The position numbers and the translations under genes were made by a program. The notes beneath the pieces are model-generated. The model was not told the DNA's origin. It worked only from the letters and a program-made list of their open reading frames with translations, and searched no databases. From Tieghemiomyces parasiticus (taxonomy: Eukaryota > Kickxellomycota > Dimargaritomycetes > Dimargaritales > Dimargaritaceae), in assembly GCA_027575765.1 (NCBI GenBank), contig JANBPT010000526.1, positions 1-32,251 on the forward strand: a stretch of DNA of 32,251 bases. Direction: 5' to 3'. Of the stretch, positions 18,218-29,329 are shown one piece after another. Position 1 is the stretch's first letter. Each line of letters begins with the position of its first letter.

Positions 18218-21200
18218 TCGCTCATCACTGCCATTGTTAGATCAGGATGGCAGAAGCCTGCCGGTTGGCCGACCGTACAGTAATTCCTAGACATTCTATT
18301 ATCCCCCATCCGGCATATTAAACACGCTACTTTTCTAGTGCCTCTTTGGAAAAAAAAAGTAGCCACTGAGGACCAGCAAACGAGCCCAGCTTAATCTTCA
18401 GACCTTAACCCATTCGACATCAAATATCCGTATTGAGAAGCGACAACAGAACAAGAACAGATATATTGCTTGTTTAGCTTATGTCTCTGAATGTCTCGCT
18501 TGGATTGGATTAAATTCATGGCAGGGGAAAGTCCGAACTGGTAGGCTATTCCGGTACAAACTCCGAATATGGAGCGGGGGGGGGTGAAGATGTATCGGTT
18601 TGGTTACACCCCTACCACAGGTTAGGCCGGAGCAGTGGCGACTCTCTCACTGTTTGGTGACTGGGCTTGTGGTTTGCCCATGCGATTGGCGCGATATATT
18701 TTCGTTACTTATATTGTACCATTATGAGTAGGAAAGTAGATTCCAACTATACGTCAGGCGTGAAGAATCTGAATGTCTAATACAAACTGCTCACCAGGAA
18801 AAGCGCGAGGAAGTCTAGCGTACCGGTAGTTATCAAGGAGTAGGACATGTCGAGTAACCATTCCGCCAATCGAGGTGCTAACTTCCCTACCAACCTCAAG
18901 CACCTGCTATGCGCTTCTCCTATTCTCGGAGAAACTACTTTTATTATAATGATGCACAATTGAGCAATCAACTAAGCCAGCTTCGATGTGGTTGGGGCTG
19001 TATTATACATCATGCTCTTCATTATTGTTCACAACTTGACTGCGCAAGGGTCCGGATAGGGTCTAAAGGTCAAACTATATAATCACACTATTTACATGTT
19101 TCAAAGACAGCCCTGCGGATGGTGCTCGGAGCGGATCTTGCTTCCGTATTATCACCCAAGGTGGCGGAGCTTCAGATAAAGCGAGAGGTGGGGCCACCAA
19201 CCGCCGACCAAAGATTTCCCTACCGCCGATGACCAATGCCTACCCTAGACTAACGTGTGAAGACAGAGCGACCTTGCCAATCGACTGCCTGTGATGCGAA
19301 TTTTGCTATGTATACTTTCCCGCTGGCCCTGGCAACCAGAGATGACCACATCGACGTGGGCGTGCTAACATGGCTTACAAGCGTACGGCTTTCTGGTACA
19401 CGCAGGATCATCGTTTTGATTACTATGAAACTTTAAGATCCAGCATATTCCTAGGATCTAGACTTCGTCGAAAACGGCAGGGCCAGTTCGTAACTAGACT
19501 GGACATGGGGCAGTGGTTCCTAAAAGCCACGCTACGACTAACGCATGCCTACACCATCCAAAGTATCTCCGACACCAGCACGCCATCCTGTACCTAGCTG
19601 CCCAACTTGCATGATTTTTCCATGTATCTCCCCACGAGCTCATACTCCTCACCCAGGAAACATTTGGCCTCCCAGAACCACTTCCGTAACTACAAACTCA
19701 TGGAACCAAAAGTTGCTATATGAGCCACCGAGACCACCTTGATGAACTCGGTCTCCATTTTGTCATCTACTTCCTTGCATTGCCTGACAGAGGGTAGCAC
19801 TGTCCACCTACGAGTGGCCCTTATACTTCTTTTCCTTAATAAACCCTCCCCACCTGTCTACTTGTCCAGTTGCTGCCAGGCCCCATTTATGGGTACCAGA
19901 GAAATACAGAAGATCTCGTAGTGGACACTCGCCGAACCTAGCTGGATGCGATATACGACATCAAATTTAATCCGATGCGAGCGCGGTCTCTCTGGTAATA
20001 AAATTGACTATACCAAGACTTTATAGGCCCTTTTCACTCAACAGCTCATCTCTTACTACGTCACACTGCTTGATATTTAGGGGGGGAGATATTAAACAGG
20101 CCTCACTAACCATGAGGTCTAGCTGTACCCCATAGGCTAGGGTTACAAGCGGAGGTCGAGTAAAAAACCGACTTCCCCCTATCCGACTCCGTATGGATTG
20201 CGTCTACCCGGGGCCTGACTGATACCCAACGGCCACGACGATAATTTGGGCCTTGTCCCAGCATAGTCCCTGCACCATGGGCTGGTGACCAATCCCACTC
20301 CGTCAGCCAGCCGCTGTGACCCTTAATGCGAAGGCAGGTCCGTGTGAAAAACATGTCGAAATCGTTGCCAATGGCGTGACGGACTGGGCGACGGCAGTGA
20401 GCAGCACCACTACCTTTTCACCATTCGATTTTACCCGGCCGGTTCTCGTCGATAAACACCAAAACTTTGGCTCTTGCCGCCTACAATGGGCATAAAAGAA
20501 CACGTTATATACTTTGATCGGCAACTCCGGGGCTGCAGCTTCGAAGCTGACAAACCATGTAATCCTCAGCACGTGCGATATTTACCACTCGTGCGTTGAA
20601 GTGAATTAAGCCATCGAATTCTCAGCTAAAGAAGGGAATAGCTATCGATCGACCGTACCACCCAGTTCGCCCGCTGCGAAAGAAGAGCTCGCCAAGGCGG
20701 CTGGATTTTTTTCCACGTCTAGCAAGGAGCAGACATAGCCATATGGGCCTGATTAGGGGTAGGTAAATCTGACCAAGCCTTTGACCAATGTGATGCTGAG
20801 GGGATGGAGTTGCCAATGCGTAGTGGCTATCTTCTCCGTCAGGCTATCGCTTTTTTACACAAGACCATTGCCCACCCATCGTGCTATACCTTGGCCTATC
20901 TTCCACTTCAGCACAAGGCAGGCGCCCTGTGCGAGAAAACGAGACGACGGCATCGCTTTGCCATATATGGGTCACTTGAATAGAACTGCAGAGGCCCTTA
21001 CGAGCTAGGGATGTGAACCGTAATTGATGATAGACAACAGTTCGGCCCATACGTTGAAACCTTCTGCAATCAATGGCTTCAGGGACCCATGTGTAGACGT
21101 AGAAAAAAGAAGACATGCTGCCATAGCCATTTAATCTAAGGCCAGATGGGAAAATATATGTACCGGCGAAAGTACCACACGCAGATGAAGTAGCTCGGGG

Positions 21201-21809
21201 CGATCAAGGGAATGGGCGGAGGGGCCGTGAGACGAGGGCAGAAGTACTGTCGATCCGCCGCAACACACATGATCCGACAGGGCAACATTGCCACATATAC
21301 GCTCGGTTGGCTCGTATCCCTGGCGCCCACCAACCAATGGGGTGACGGACCAACCGTTATACCCACAAAAGAGGCATGCCGAGGCTAGTCGACAGCTAAC
21401 GGAAAGGCGTAGGTCTCCCTCCCACAAGTAGTGACCACGATCTGGAAATGGCCGACGTCCCACCACCCCACCGCCTCCACCAGTTTTAGCTATTACAGTG
21501 CTCTAAATCGTTGATAAGCCTGGCTGCTCTCCAAACCAACTGGTATATTTCCGTCCTGGATATACTCACGTTCTCATTGTGCAAGTATAAATACCCTGCA
21601 TATCTCTCACCCACGCTACTATCCTGCATCTTAACAACTCCCCATCCTTAATCTTTTTAGTGTTCCTGACCGTTACTTAATTTTCTTCCCACGAATTCCT
21701 ATCCTCGTAGGCACACCGTCCATTACCTACGGATTCCGTGGTCTGTTTTAACTGTTACCCCAAACCTACTTTAACTTCGATCCGTCCTTATAATATCACT
21801 CTCGGCACC
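18218..21809. other. Gene-poor 3.6 kb block between PDAT and the subtilase
   Basis: No convincing protein gene on either strand; open frames are short, lack family motifs and do not splice into anything recognisable. Visible details: a cluster of hairpins at 18523-18680 with an RNase MRP/P-like box (reported as a finding), G runs at 18576-18584 (nine) and 20080-20086 (seven), a 14-bp palindrome at 20536-20549, and the subtilase TATA box at its right end. No tRNA B-box with a matching T-arm was found. Confidence 0.5.
21586..21593 (+). promoter_or_regulatory. TATA box of the subtilase gene
   Basis: TATAAATA, 217 bases before the subtilase ATG, followed by a CT-rich stretch (21600-21800) suitable for a start region and leader. 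It is the clearest TATA element in the window, and fits a regulated secreted-enzyme gene. Confidence 0.5.
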
Positions 21810-24362
21810 ATGCTGTCGACCGGCCGCGTATACCGGGCTGGTCTGTTGGCCCTGGCAATCTCCGCGCTTTCGGCCCAAGCCCAAGTTCCGAGGCTACCTA
21901 CCGACAACTCCCTTCTAGTTCCCAACGAATACCTTATCACATTCACAGGTGAACCAGGTACCTCGGAGGGTATCGCTGCGGCCAATGACTTCTTTGCGTC
22001 GCTCAAGACCAAGAAGATCCCCTACACTATATACGAGAACTACACCACCCTGCTCAACGGTGCGTACATTGGTGTGGAGGACAAGTACTACGACGCCGTC
22101 CACAGTATCAGTACCGCAGCTTCCATCTCGGCCTCGCGTCTTTCCATCACCGACGACTCGCCGCCAATCAATGACAAGTCCACAGCGAATCCGCCGTTGC
22201 CCATGCTCGCTGACGAGTACACCGGGGTCAACCTCGTGCGCAACTCGACCAAGTGGGACGGTACCAATGTCAAGGTCGGCATCATCGACTCGGGGATCGA
22301 CTACAACCACCCGGCTTTCGGTAGCTGCTACAAGACCAAGGACTGTCGTATCCAGTATGGCTACAACTATGTGAGCGATACCGGCCGCACCGACCCACTC
22401 GATACCTGCAACGGCCACGGGACCCACGTGGCTGGGATTCTGGCCGGTAACCATGGAGTTTTCAAGGGTGTCGCGCCGAACGCTACCCTGGGAATCTACC
22501 GCGCTGTAGGCTGTGACAACAAGGGTTCCGTTCAGCACCTTGCTAAAGCCGCTGAACAGGCCTACAAGGACGGCATGCAAGTGGTCAACATCTCGTTCGG
22601 TTCGCCCGGCGGTTGGTCTGACTGGGTCATGTCGACCTTGGTCGACAAGCTGCGCGCTCATCAAATCCATGTGGTCACCGGGGCGGGCAACAACGGCATG
22701 GATGGCCTGTGGACTGTGGTCTCGCCGGCCGTTTCTCGCTACAGCATCGCCGTCGGCTCCATGGAGGTCCCCAAGATCTACTCCCTCTACATGAACGTGA
22801 CGGTGGGCGGTAAGACTATCCCGGTGCGCCGCTCCGAGCAGCAGACCACCATCCCGCTAATCAACCTCAAGGACGCTCCCTTCACCCGCGGTTTATCCAG
22901 CGCCGGCGACGATTACGGCTGTAGTCCGATCGCCAACGACGTCAAGGGCGCCGTGGTCCTGATTCAGCGTCAATATTGCTCCCTCACCACCAAGGCCGCC
23001 AACGTTTACAATGCTGGCGGTGCGGCTCTAGCTGTCTACAACACCGACTCCAGTGATATGGGAGTTATCATTTTCGAGTATGAAGTCAATCTCCCTTCGT
23101 TCACTATCTTCCAGAATGACGGCCAGGCCCTCGTCGCTCTCCTGGACGCCAACAAGGACGCCACCGTCACTGTCGATCACAGTGTTTTTGTTTTTGACAA
23201 CCAGTTTGCCACTGCACCAGCCTTCTATTCCTCCTGGGGCCCTAACCCTGAGGGGCCTATCAAGCCTGACCTCCTCGCCCCGGGATCGTACATCTACTCC
23301 AGTCTGCCGCTCAACCAAGGATCATACGGCCTTATGTCGGGTACGTCCATGGCTGCCCCTTACGTTGCAGGCCTGGTTGCCCTCCTGATTCAGTCTGGCG
23401 CCACCTTTGACGACAACAATCTCATGTCCAACGTGATCCACACCGCCACCCCGGCCAAGAACGCAGCCGGCCAGTTCTACTCAGTCGCGCAGCAAGGTAC
23501 GGGTCTGGTCAACGCGTACAACGCCCTCACGGCCAACTTGGCCTTCCGCACCCGTTACAACCTCCCAACGTACTATGACGACTTTAGCTACAGCACCTAT
23601 CCGTTTGCCATTTACTACGAAAACCACGGCACGGGGGTCGCCAACTACAAGTTCGCGGCAAAGACTTGCCTGTCTGTGTCGGGCGTAGGCACTGATACCA
23701 TTATGGCCACCCCGCCGCTCACCAGCACGGCCGGTGCCAGCGTATCCTTCTCGACCACTTCGCTCTCAACCAAGGCCGGGTCGAACGGTAACTTCCAGGT
23801 CACTATCACCAATTCCAAGCTCGACCGCAAGGCCTTCCTCATCTACAGCGGCTACATCCAGGCCTACGCAGCCAGCGGCAGCACTGGCTATACGTACAGC
23901 TTCCCCTACATGGGTTACGCCTACGACTCCTCCTCGATCTCGGTGCTCGATAAGAGCCTGTACGGCCTGCCCTGCATGGTGCGTCAGAGTGAGTACCAGT
24001 GCCTCGACCCGAGCGCGTCTCACAAGTTTACCTTTACCGGTCGTGACTTCCCCGTCATCCTGCTTCGTTTCCAGGCCCCGGTGGCCCAGATGATGATCAA
24101 GGTGGCCTACGCCGCCACCCCCACCAAGAACCACGCTTCGGTGGAGGATTACTTCTTCAGCTTGCAGTCCCGTACCATGGACAGTACCGGCTACCAGTAC
24201 GTCGAAAAGGTATGGGACGGGATGAGTCACGCCACCTCGACTCCTCAGAACGTCTACATGATGCCCAAGGGTAAATACGTGCTGCGGTTCCAGATTCAGC
24301 CCGTTCGTACGAACAACAAGATCCAATACTACACTTCGCCGACCATCGAGATCGGAAGCTAG
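21810..24362 (+). CDS. Secreted subtilisin-like serine protease (S8A) with PA domain
   Basis: Extracellular endopeptidase. The frame is open from 21738, but the first ATG is 21810, which gives a good signal peptide (basic MLSTGRVYRAG, then LLALAISALS, cleavage likely after AQA at 22-24). The protein has 850 residues and no intron. An I9-type propeptide lies at about 37-115 (NEYLITFTGEPG). Catalytic triad: Asp160 (IIDSGIDYNHPAF), His203 (NGHGTHVAGI) and Ser513 (GTSMAAPYVAG), with the oxyanion Asn294 in GAGNNG. A PA domain is inserted between about 335 and 465 (CSPIANDVKGAVVLIQR, AGGAALAVYN). The remainder (about 590-850) is Tyr/Ser/Thr-rich beta sequence, resembling the Fn3-like domain of pyrolysin-type subtilases. 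Six or more Cys pairs with NxS/T sites agree with secretion. Likely nutritional or, in a parasitic fungus, host-directed; the sequence cannot decide. Confidence 0.93.
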   Translation: MLSTGRVYRAGLLALAISALSAQAQVPRLPTDNSLLVPNEYLITFTGEPGTSEGIAAANDFFASLKTKKIPYTIYENYTTLLNGAYIGVEDKYYDAVHSISTAASISASRLSITDDSPPINDKSTANPPLPMLADEYTGVNLVRNSTKWDGTNVKVGIIDSGIDYNHPAFGSCYKTKDCRIQYGYNYVSDTGRTDPLDTCNGHGTHVAGILAGNHGVFKGVAPNATLGIYRAVGCDNKGSVQHLAKAAEQAYKDGMQVVNISFGSPGGWSDWVMSTLVDKLRAHQIHVVTGAGNNGMDGLWTVVSPAVSRYSIAVGSMEVPKIYSLYMNVTVGGKTIPVRRSEQQTTIPLINLKDAPFTRGLSSAGDDYGCSPIANDVKGAVVLIQRQYCSLTTKAANVYNAGGAALAVYNTDSSDMGVIIFEYEVNLPSFTIFQNDGQALVALLDANKDATVTVDHSVFVFDNQFATAPAFYSSWGPNPEGPIKPDLLAPGSYIYSSLPLNQGSYGLMSGTSMAAPYVAGLVALLIQSGATFDDNNLMSNVIHTATPAKNAAGQFYSVAQQGTGLVNAYNALTANLAFRTRYNLPTYYDDFSYSTYPFAIYYENHGTGVANYKFAAKTCLSVSGVGTDTIMATPPLTSTAGASVSFSTTSLSTKAGSNGNFQVTITNSKLDRKAFLIYSGYIQAYAASGSTGYTYSFPYMGYAYDSSSISVLDKSLYGLPCMVRQSEYQCLDPSASHKFTFTGRDFPVILLRFQAPVAQMMIKVAYAATPTKNHASVEDYFFSLQSRTMDSTGYQYVEKVWDGMSHATSTPQNVYMMPKGKYVLRFQIQPVRTNNKIQYYTSPTIEIGS

Positions 24363-25457
24363 ATAGGACGGGACCCCCCTCTTTTTCTTTTACTTGACCA
24401 GTTGCCGACCGGTTATTTTGCGTAGGCTCCGTGCCTAGTACCCATTTAGATGCTGTACCGTGGAAATCCGCTCCCTATTTATAAAGCTTAGTACACCATC
24501 GTTAAGCACAGGTGAATTGAGGTACGATATGCAAGCCCCGCTACCTACTGACGGTAGCGGCTAGGCCTAGATTAATACTATTAGCGTAGGCCTCATGGTA
24601 TAGCGCATTGGCAACTCCAAAGAAGGAGTGGCCAAGTACGTGGTCCGGCACGTTATAGACCGATAATTTCCTGGCGCTTACGCTGCCGATAATATCGTTT
24701 CGGCGTGGCCAGTCCCACGGCACCACAGGTGGCTGCAAGATTCAATTCCTGCCCTTGACCGCTCGCCGGGCCGAGGGTGGAACGGTGGGTGGCAGGCAAT
24801 AACGAATAACGCACAGAATCAACAGGCTAACACCACTTCATTGATTTATTTTTCCGCCGTTGAGCATTGTATGCTGGCACATGATTTATTGTTTTATTCG
24901 TGACTACTTATTCTGGCCACCAGAAATAAACCTGCGTCAACCGACCAATCTTTTGATTTAATACCCACCGACCGTATTTCGCTGGACTCGCTGAGCGGAG
25001 AGGCTGAATTATGTCACTGTCTTCGTGGCCACTAGTTCCGAATGACTGAAAGCTTACAATACTTGTATGCTTGGGTCAAAGATGAACAACTACCGTGGAT
25101 GACCCATAATACCAATTCTTCGTATGATATCCAATTGATGCCGTTCTTTCAACAAATTTAAATAACAAAGGTAGGGCTCCGATTGACTGACTCTGAGGGA
25201 TTCATTTAGGTTCTGCTAATATGGAACGAATGGGCCCAGGAGGCTGTCAGGCAGCTAGGTTTCAGAAAATAGTGTGGAGTTGGATTGGAAAGTCCGGTCG
25301 ATGGCCGTCGGCGGGAGCTAAGCATTACGTGATAGGGTTGTCGTCCTTGTCCTCGAGCAATAATGGGGGTCGGAGGGCCAACCGTCGGAGATGTTGGAGA
25401 AGCGGCAGCATAAATTAAAGAGGAAAATAAAAAATATTGACGGGAGAAGCTATACCA
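24363..25457. other. Convergent spacer between the subtilase and the tandem-NDK gene
   Basis: 1.1 kb holding the 3' ends of two facing genes, AT-rich in its second half. A small hairpin with a perfect 6-bp stem (GCTACC / GGTAGC, 7-nt loop) sits at 24540-24558, 178 bases after the subtilase stop. No gene or RNA was recognised. A 65-codon ATG frame at 25221 has no family features. Confidence 0.5.
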
Positions 25458-28400
25458 TTAGTCACGCGTAGCAGTCGGTTCGGCGTCAGTGGGCTCGGCT
25501 CTACCAATGTCAACAACAGGAGGCTCGAGTGTATTCGCAACCTCCTGGGCAATCGTTGTCGATGGCTCGGCAGTCTCAGCGGGCGCCACATCCCCATTCG
25601 TCAGTGGCACCTCAGCGTCAACTGGCTTCTTCTCAGTCACCTGCTCTCCAGTCGCCTTGTCAACTTCGGTGAGGGCGATCGGAGCCTTCTTGGTCGCTTT
25701 GGCAGTTCCAGTAGCCAGGGCAGGGCGCTGTTTGGCCGCCGCCGGTAGACCGGGTTTGCGCGCGGCGGGGACTGTCGCCGACGAACGTCCGGTCGTCGCA
25801 GTACCAGTGGTTGTGGTGGTTGGCCGTGTACGGGGGAGGGTGCCGGCAGCCCGCGGGATGGCGGGCTTGGTCGCAGTCGTGGTGCCATTGGTAGTGCGGA
25901 CCCGAGGGGCCGATGGCTCGATCGGTTTGGCCCCCGGCGTGGGGCGGGTGGTCATCGGGCGCTTGGGCTCAGTCTTCACTGTTGCCGTTGGCACCGCAGG
26001 TTTACGGACTGCGGCGGTTGGCAAGGCCGGCTTGCGCGTGACAGGAGCGGCAGCTGGAGTGGCAGTCGGCCTGGTGGCCACGACAGAGGAGGTCGGACGT
26101 ACACTAGTCCGACGGGTCGCGCGCGCCGCTGCCGGATCGCTGGTGGACGACGTCGACGACGTGGTGGAAACCGACTTGCGAATGACGCCAGGTTCCAAGG
26201 TGGAGCGACGGGAGGTGGCTGCCGAGGCGCCCGGCGTGATGGACGGTCGTGGCTTGGTCATCGCAGCCCCGGCGGTACGAGAGGCAGTCGGAGACTTGCT
26301 GGTCATCATGGCTTCCCGACGAGCCGCGGCCGGCGAGCGGGCGGCGGAGGGGACCGGAGGTCTGGTGGTCGCGCGCGAGGCAGACGGGCTGGAAGCTGTT
26401 GGTGTCGTGCGGGCCGCCCCAGTGGTCGGAGCTGAACGGACCGCTGTGGCGCGAGTAGCAGTGGGACGAGCAGAAGCTGTGACAGGGGCACGCGATGTGG
26501 TCGCGCCGGAGTCTGGCTTGCGTTCAGCAGCGGCTGGCGTCGACCGGGCAGCCCCGGCAGGCGAACGTGAAGTACCGGTACTCGGGATGGGACGGGTAGC
26601 GGGTCTAACCCCCGAGGGTTTGGTGGTGGCGGTGGTACGCACTGCGGCGGGTTTGGCGGTTGAGGTCTTAACACCGGCCGTTGTTTTAGTAGCAACTAGC
26701 TTGGGTCCGGGCGCGGTTTTGGTCGGGGTCGACACGGGCGTGGACTTCGTGGACGAAGTCAGGGTCGACTCGGCGATTTCTTGCTTGGCCTTGGTTGGCG
26801 AGAGAATCGCGTCAACAATGGGTTCCACCACGGGGTCAGTCAATGTAGAGTTGGTATTCGCAGTAGCTTCCTGGTCAGATTGCTCCTCAGCGGTCGAGGC
26901 CTCATCGGAAGCGCTTTCTACTCTCGGTTCGGCTTCGGATGCCGCTTGGGCAACGATGCTCTCTTCGGCGTGATGGACCGGGATCAAAGGGGCGAGATCC
27001 TTCAAGGCAGGCGAGGTGACCTCATCCATGGTTTCCTGAGCCGATGTGGGACCATGGCTATGCGTACTCAGTGTGTCACCATCGATCGCTTCTTCCACGT
27101 TACCAGTGTCCACGAGAGGCATTTCCTTTACCATACCTCCCTTGTCCCCCCCCTGAGTGGGAGCTACATCCACGGTCTCGATTTCGGGTTCAAACGTAGG
27201 GACTTCGGTGTCATTCGCTTCCGGGTGGGCGTCGCTATCATCGAGAATTTCTGACTGGGCAGCTGGCTCAGAATCGGTGTCAGAGGATCCGTTTTCGACG
27301 ACGACCGGTGACGCGACCTGCGGAGTGTCGGGTGCGATATCCTGAGCCACGTCAGCTGCGGTGGCGGGTGCGACCGGATCAGCGGGCTCGGCCTGGATGT
27401 CAGCGCCGGAAGGCTCCGAAGTTTCCGAATCAGTTGCCGAAGCGGTAACTGCTGTGTTAGCAGCGACAGGCTTGGTGCACTCCGGCGCGGTGGGCTCTGG
27501 CTGGTCAGCCATCGCGGAACCAGTCGCTTCCCCGCTGGCGATCTCAATCTCGTCAGTCTCGGATGCGGCGCTGGAGGACTCCTGGGGAATACCGTCGGTC
27601 TGAGGGGCCACTGCGGGTTTATCCAGCTCGGTGATCAGTCCATCGGAAACGGATTCGGCGGTCGACTCATCGGAAACCGAATGAGTTACATCGGCCGCAG
27701 TACCTTGGGGAACATCCTCGGCCAGCTCGGATATTGATTCTCGGTGATTAGTCTCGGTTGATTCAGCTACCACAGTCGGTGAGGAAGGGATCTCGGGCCC
27801 ACCCTCCGCAATCGAAGCGTTGACCGCTGGGGCGACGTGGTCGTCAGAATCGGCTGCGGCGACCTCGGATACCGACCGTTCCTCGGTTGACGGGGAAGTT
27901 TCAGGGACAGCTTCGACCTCCACCGGTAATTCTGGAGCGGGATCAGATGTAAACTCAGTCACACTCTCGGTGGCGGACGCCTTAGTGGGGTAAACAAATT
28001 CGTCCGCCTCAGCTTCTGGGTCCACTGCCGCCCCAGCTGCTGCTTCCACTGGCGTCAGGGGCTCAGCTGGGGTCTCGCCAGGGTAAATAAACTCCTCACT
28101 GTCAGCCGTCGGGTTTGCGATCGTCTCGTCTCCCGCCTTGGGCTCGACAGGATGCCCAAAATCTTGGGCGTCAGCGGCCAGGGCCGTCTCCGAAATCTCC
28201 GGCTCCGCTACCTCCTGGCCGTTGGAATCCTCGGCAGTGGCGGGGGTTGGTACAAAGGGTTTCTCGAAAAAGAATTCGATGCCACGAGCCACTGAACCTT
28301 CAGAGTTGCTACCGTGGACGGCATTGCGGGTGGTAATGGTGCCGAACCGGGCACGGATGCTCATGGGGGCCGAGCGTTTGGCCTTCAGGGGATTGGCGGG

Positions 28401-29329
28401 TCCCATCATCTCCCGCCAGCCGGCAATGACGTTCTCGCCTTCGAGAACCATGATGCTGACAGGACCGCTGGACATGAAATCCACGTATAAGTCGTAGTAG
28501 ATCTGGCCCTTGTATAAAATGTAGAAGGCAGCCGCCTCCTCGCGCGACATGTGTTTCTCGAGAGAGTGGGTAATTCGGAAGCCGCGCGCCTCGATCTGGG
28601 CCACGATCGCGGCTTTGTGGCCCGCGGCCATCGCGTCGGGCTTGATGAAAACCAGGGTGCGTTCGGCGGGGTCCGAGTCCATGGCCCGCGGCGAGTAATC
28701 GTTGGCGCTCAAGGCCTCCAGTTCGACCACGTCGGGTGAGAAGATTAGCTGGATCTGCTGGGTGGCCGCGGTCACGTCTGGGGGACCGTGGACCGCGTTG
28801 CGGACGGAATCGGTGCCGAAATGGGCCCGCAGACTGTCGGGGGCCTGGGCCTTGGCCTCAGCAGGGTCCGCCGGGCCCATGAGCTGCAGCCAAGATCGGA
28901 CAGCGTCGTCCTTCTGTAGTTCCAGGGCCAAACAGGGCGCGCAGGTGAGATATGCCATTTGATCGTCGTAGTCGGGCTGGCCGGCCTGGTCGGCCAAGAC
29001 CACGGCGGCCTGCTCGAGGGTCAACCAGATGCGCTTCTGACGCATAATCTCGAACTGTTCCATCGCCAGTAGACTCTTGATGTCGACAAAGCGGCGAGGA
29101 AGCAGACCATCGGGCTTAATCAGCGCCAGAGTCCGGTTGTCGGGGATCTAGTCGGGTACGTAGGCGAGTGGAATGATTGATAGTGATAGTGGGAGGGGAT
29201 TAGATCAAGCCAGTGCTGGGTGTGACCGAGCGGGCTGGTTGCGAAATGGAGTCCACCAGTTAGACAGCTGACACTACTGTTGTTGATGAAACGGGCCAGG
29301 GAATACCTTACCGTCTCAACGCTCATCAT
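25458..29329 (-). CDS. Tandem nucleoside-diphosphate-kinase-domain protein with long disordered tail
   Basis: Two exons on the minus strand: 29329-29312 (six codons, MMSVET) and 29147-25458. The 164-nt intron runs from GTAAGG to CGACTAG, and the join gives MMSVETIPDNRTLALIKPDG; 1235 residues. The exon 2 frame is closed by an upstream TAG lying in the acceptor, which supports the splice. NDK domain 1 is about 10-145: IKPDG (Lys17), MGPADPAEAK, SLRAHFG and RNAVHG with His126. NDK domain 2 is about 167-302: FIKPDA (Lys175), MGPANPLKAK, SIRARFG and RNAVHGSNS with His284. Both phospho-His positions are kept, but domain 1 has PP where active enzymes have S-D/N, so its activity is doubtful. The style (MGP-x-NP, SIRA-x-FG) is like NME5/NME8-type domains, not the housekeeping enzyme. 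Residues 306-790 are acidic (Glu, Asp, Ala, Ser, Thr, Pro) and 790-1160 strongly basic (Thr/Ala/Pro with Arg/Lys); the last 70 are acidic again. The tail's role is unknown. Confidence 0.85.

Noticed and set aside
18610..18636. ACAGGTTAGGCC as the CR-V partner of the CR-I-like box
   Set aside because: Only about 75 bases from the CR-I-like box and a poor match to the conserved CR-V sequence; not enough to call RNase P or MRP RNA.
19370..19597. 75-codon ATG frame in the gene-poor block
   Set aside because: No recognisable domain, no splice partners that extend it, and a length expected by chance in 3.6 kb.
21738..21809. Upstream extension of the subtilase frame
   Set aside because: It opens with GTG. 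The signal peptide begins precisely at the ATG at 21810.
24720..24760. tRNA-like B-box (GATTCAATTCC)
   Set aside because: The flanking bases do not form a T-stem and there is no acceptor or anticodon arm.
25489..26973. 494-codon plus-strand open frame antisense to the tandem-NDK gene
   Set aside because: It is the mirror of the repetitive Thr/Ala/Pro/Arg-coding tail, has Val/Ala/Gly-rich low complexity and no family features; the sense frame has clear NDK domains.
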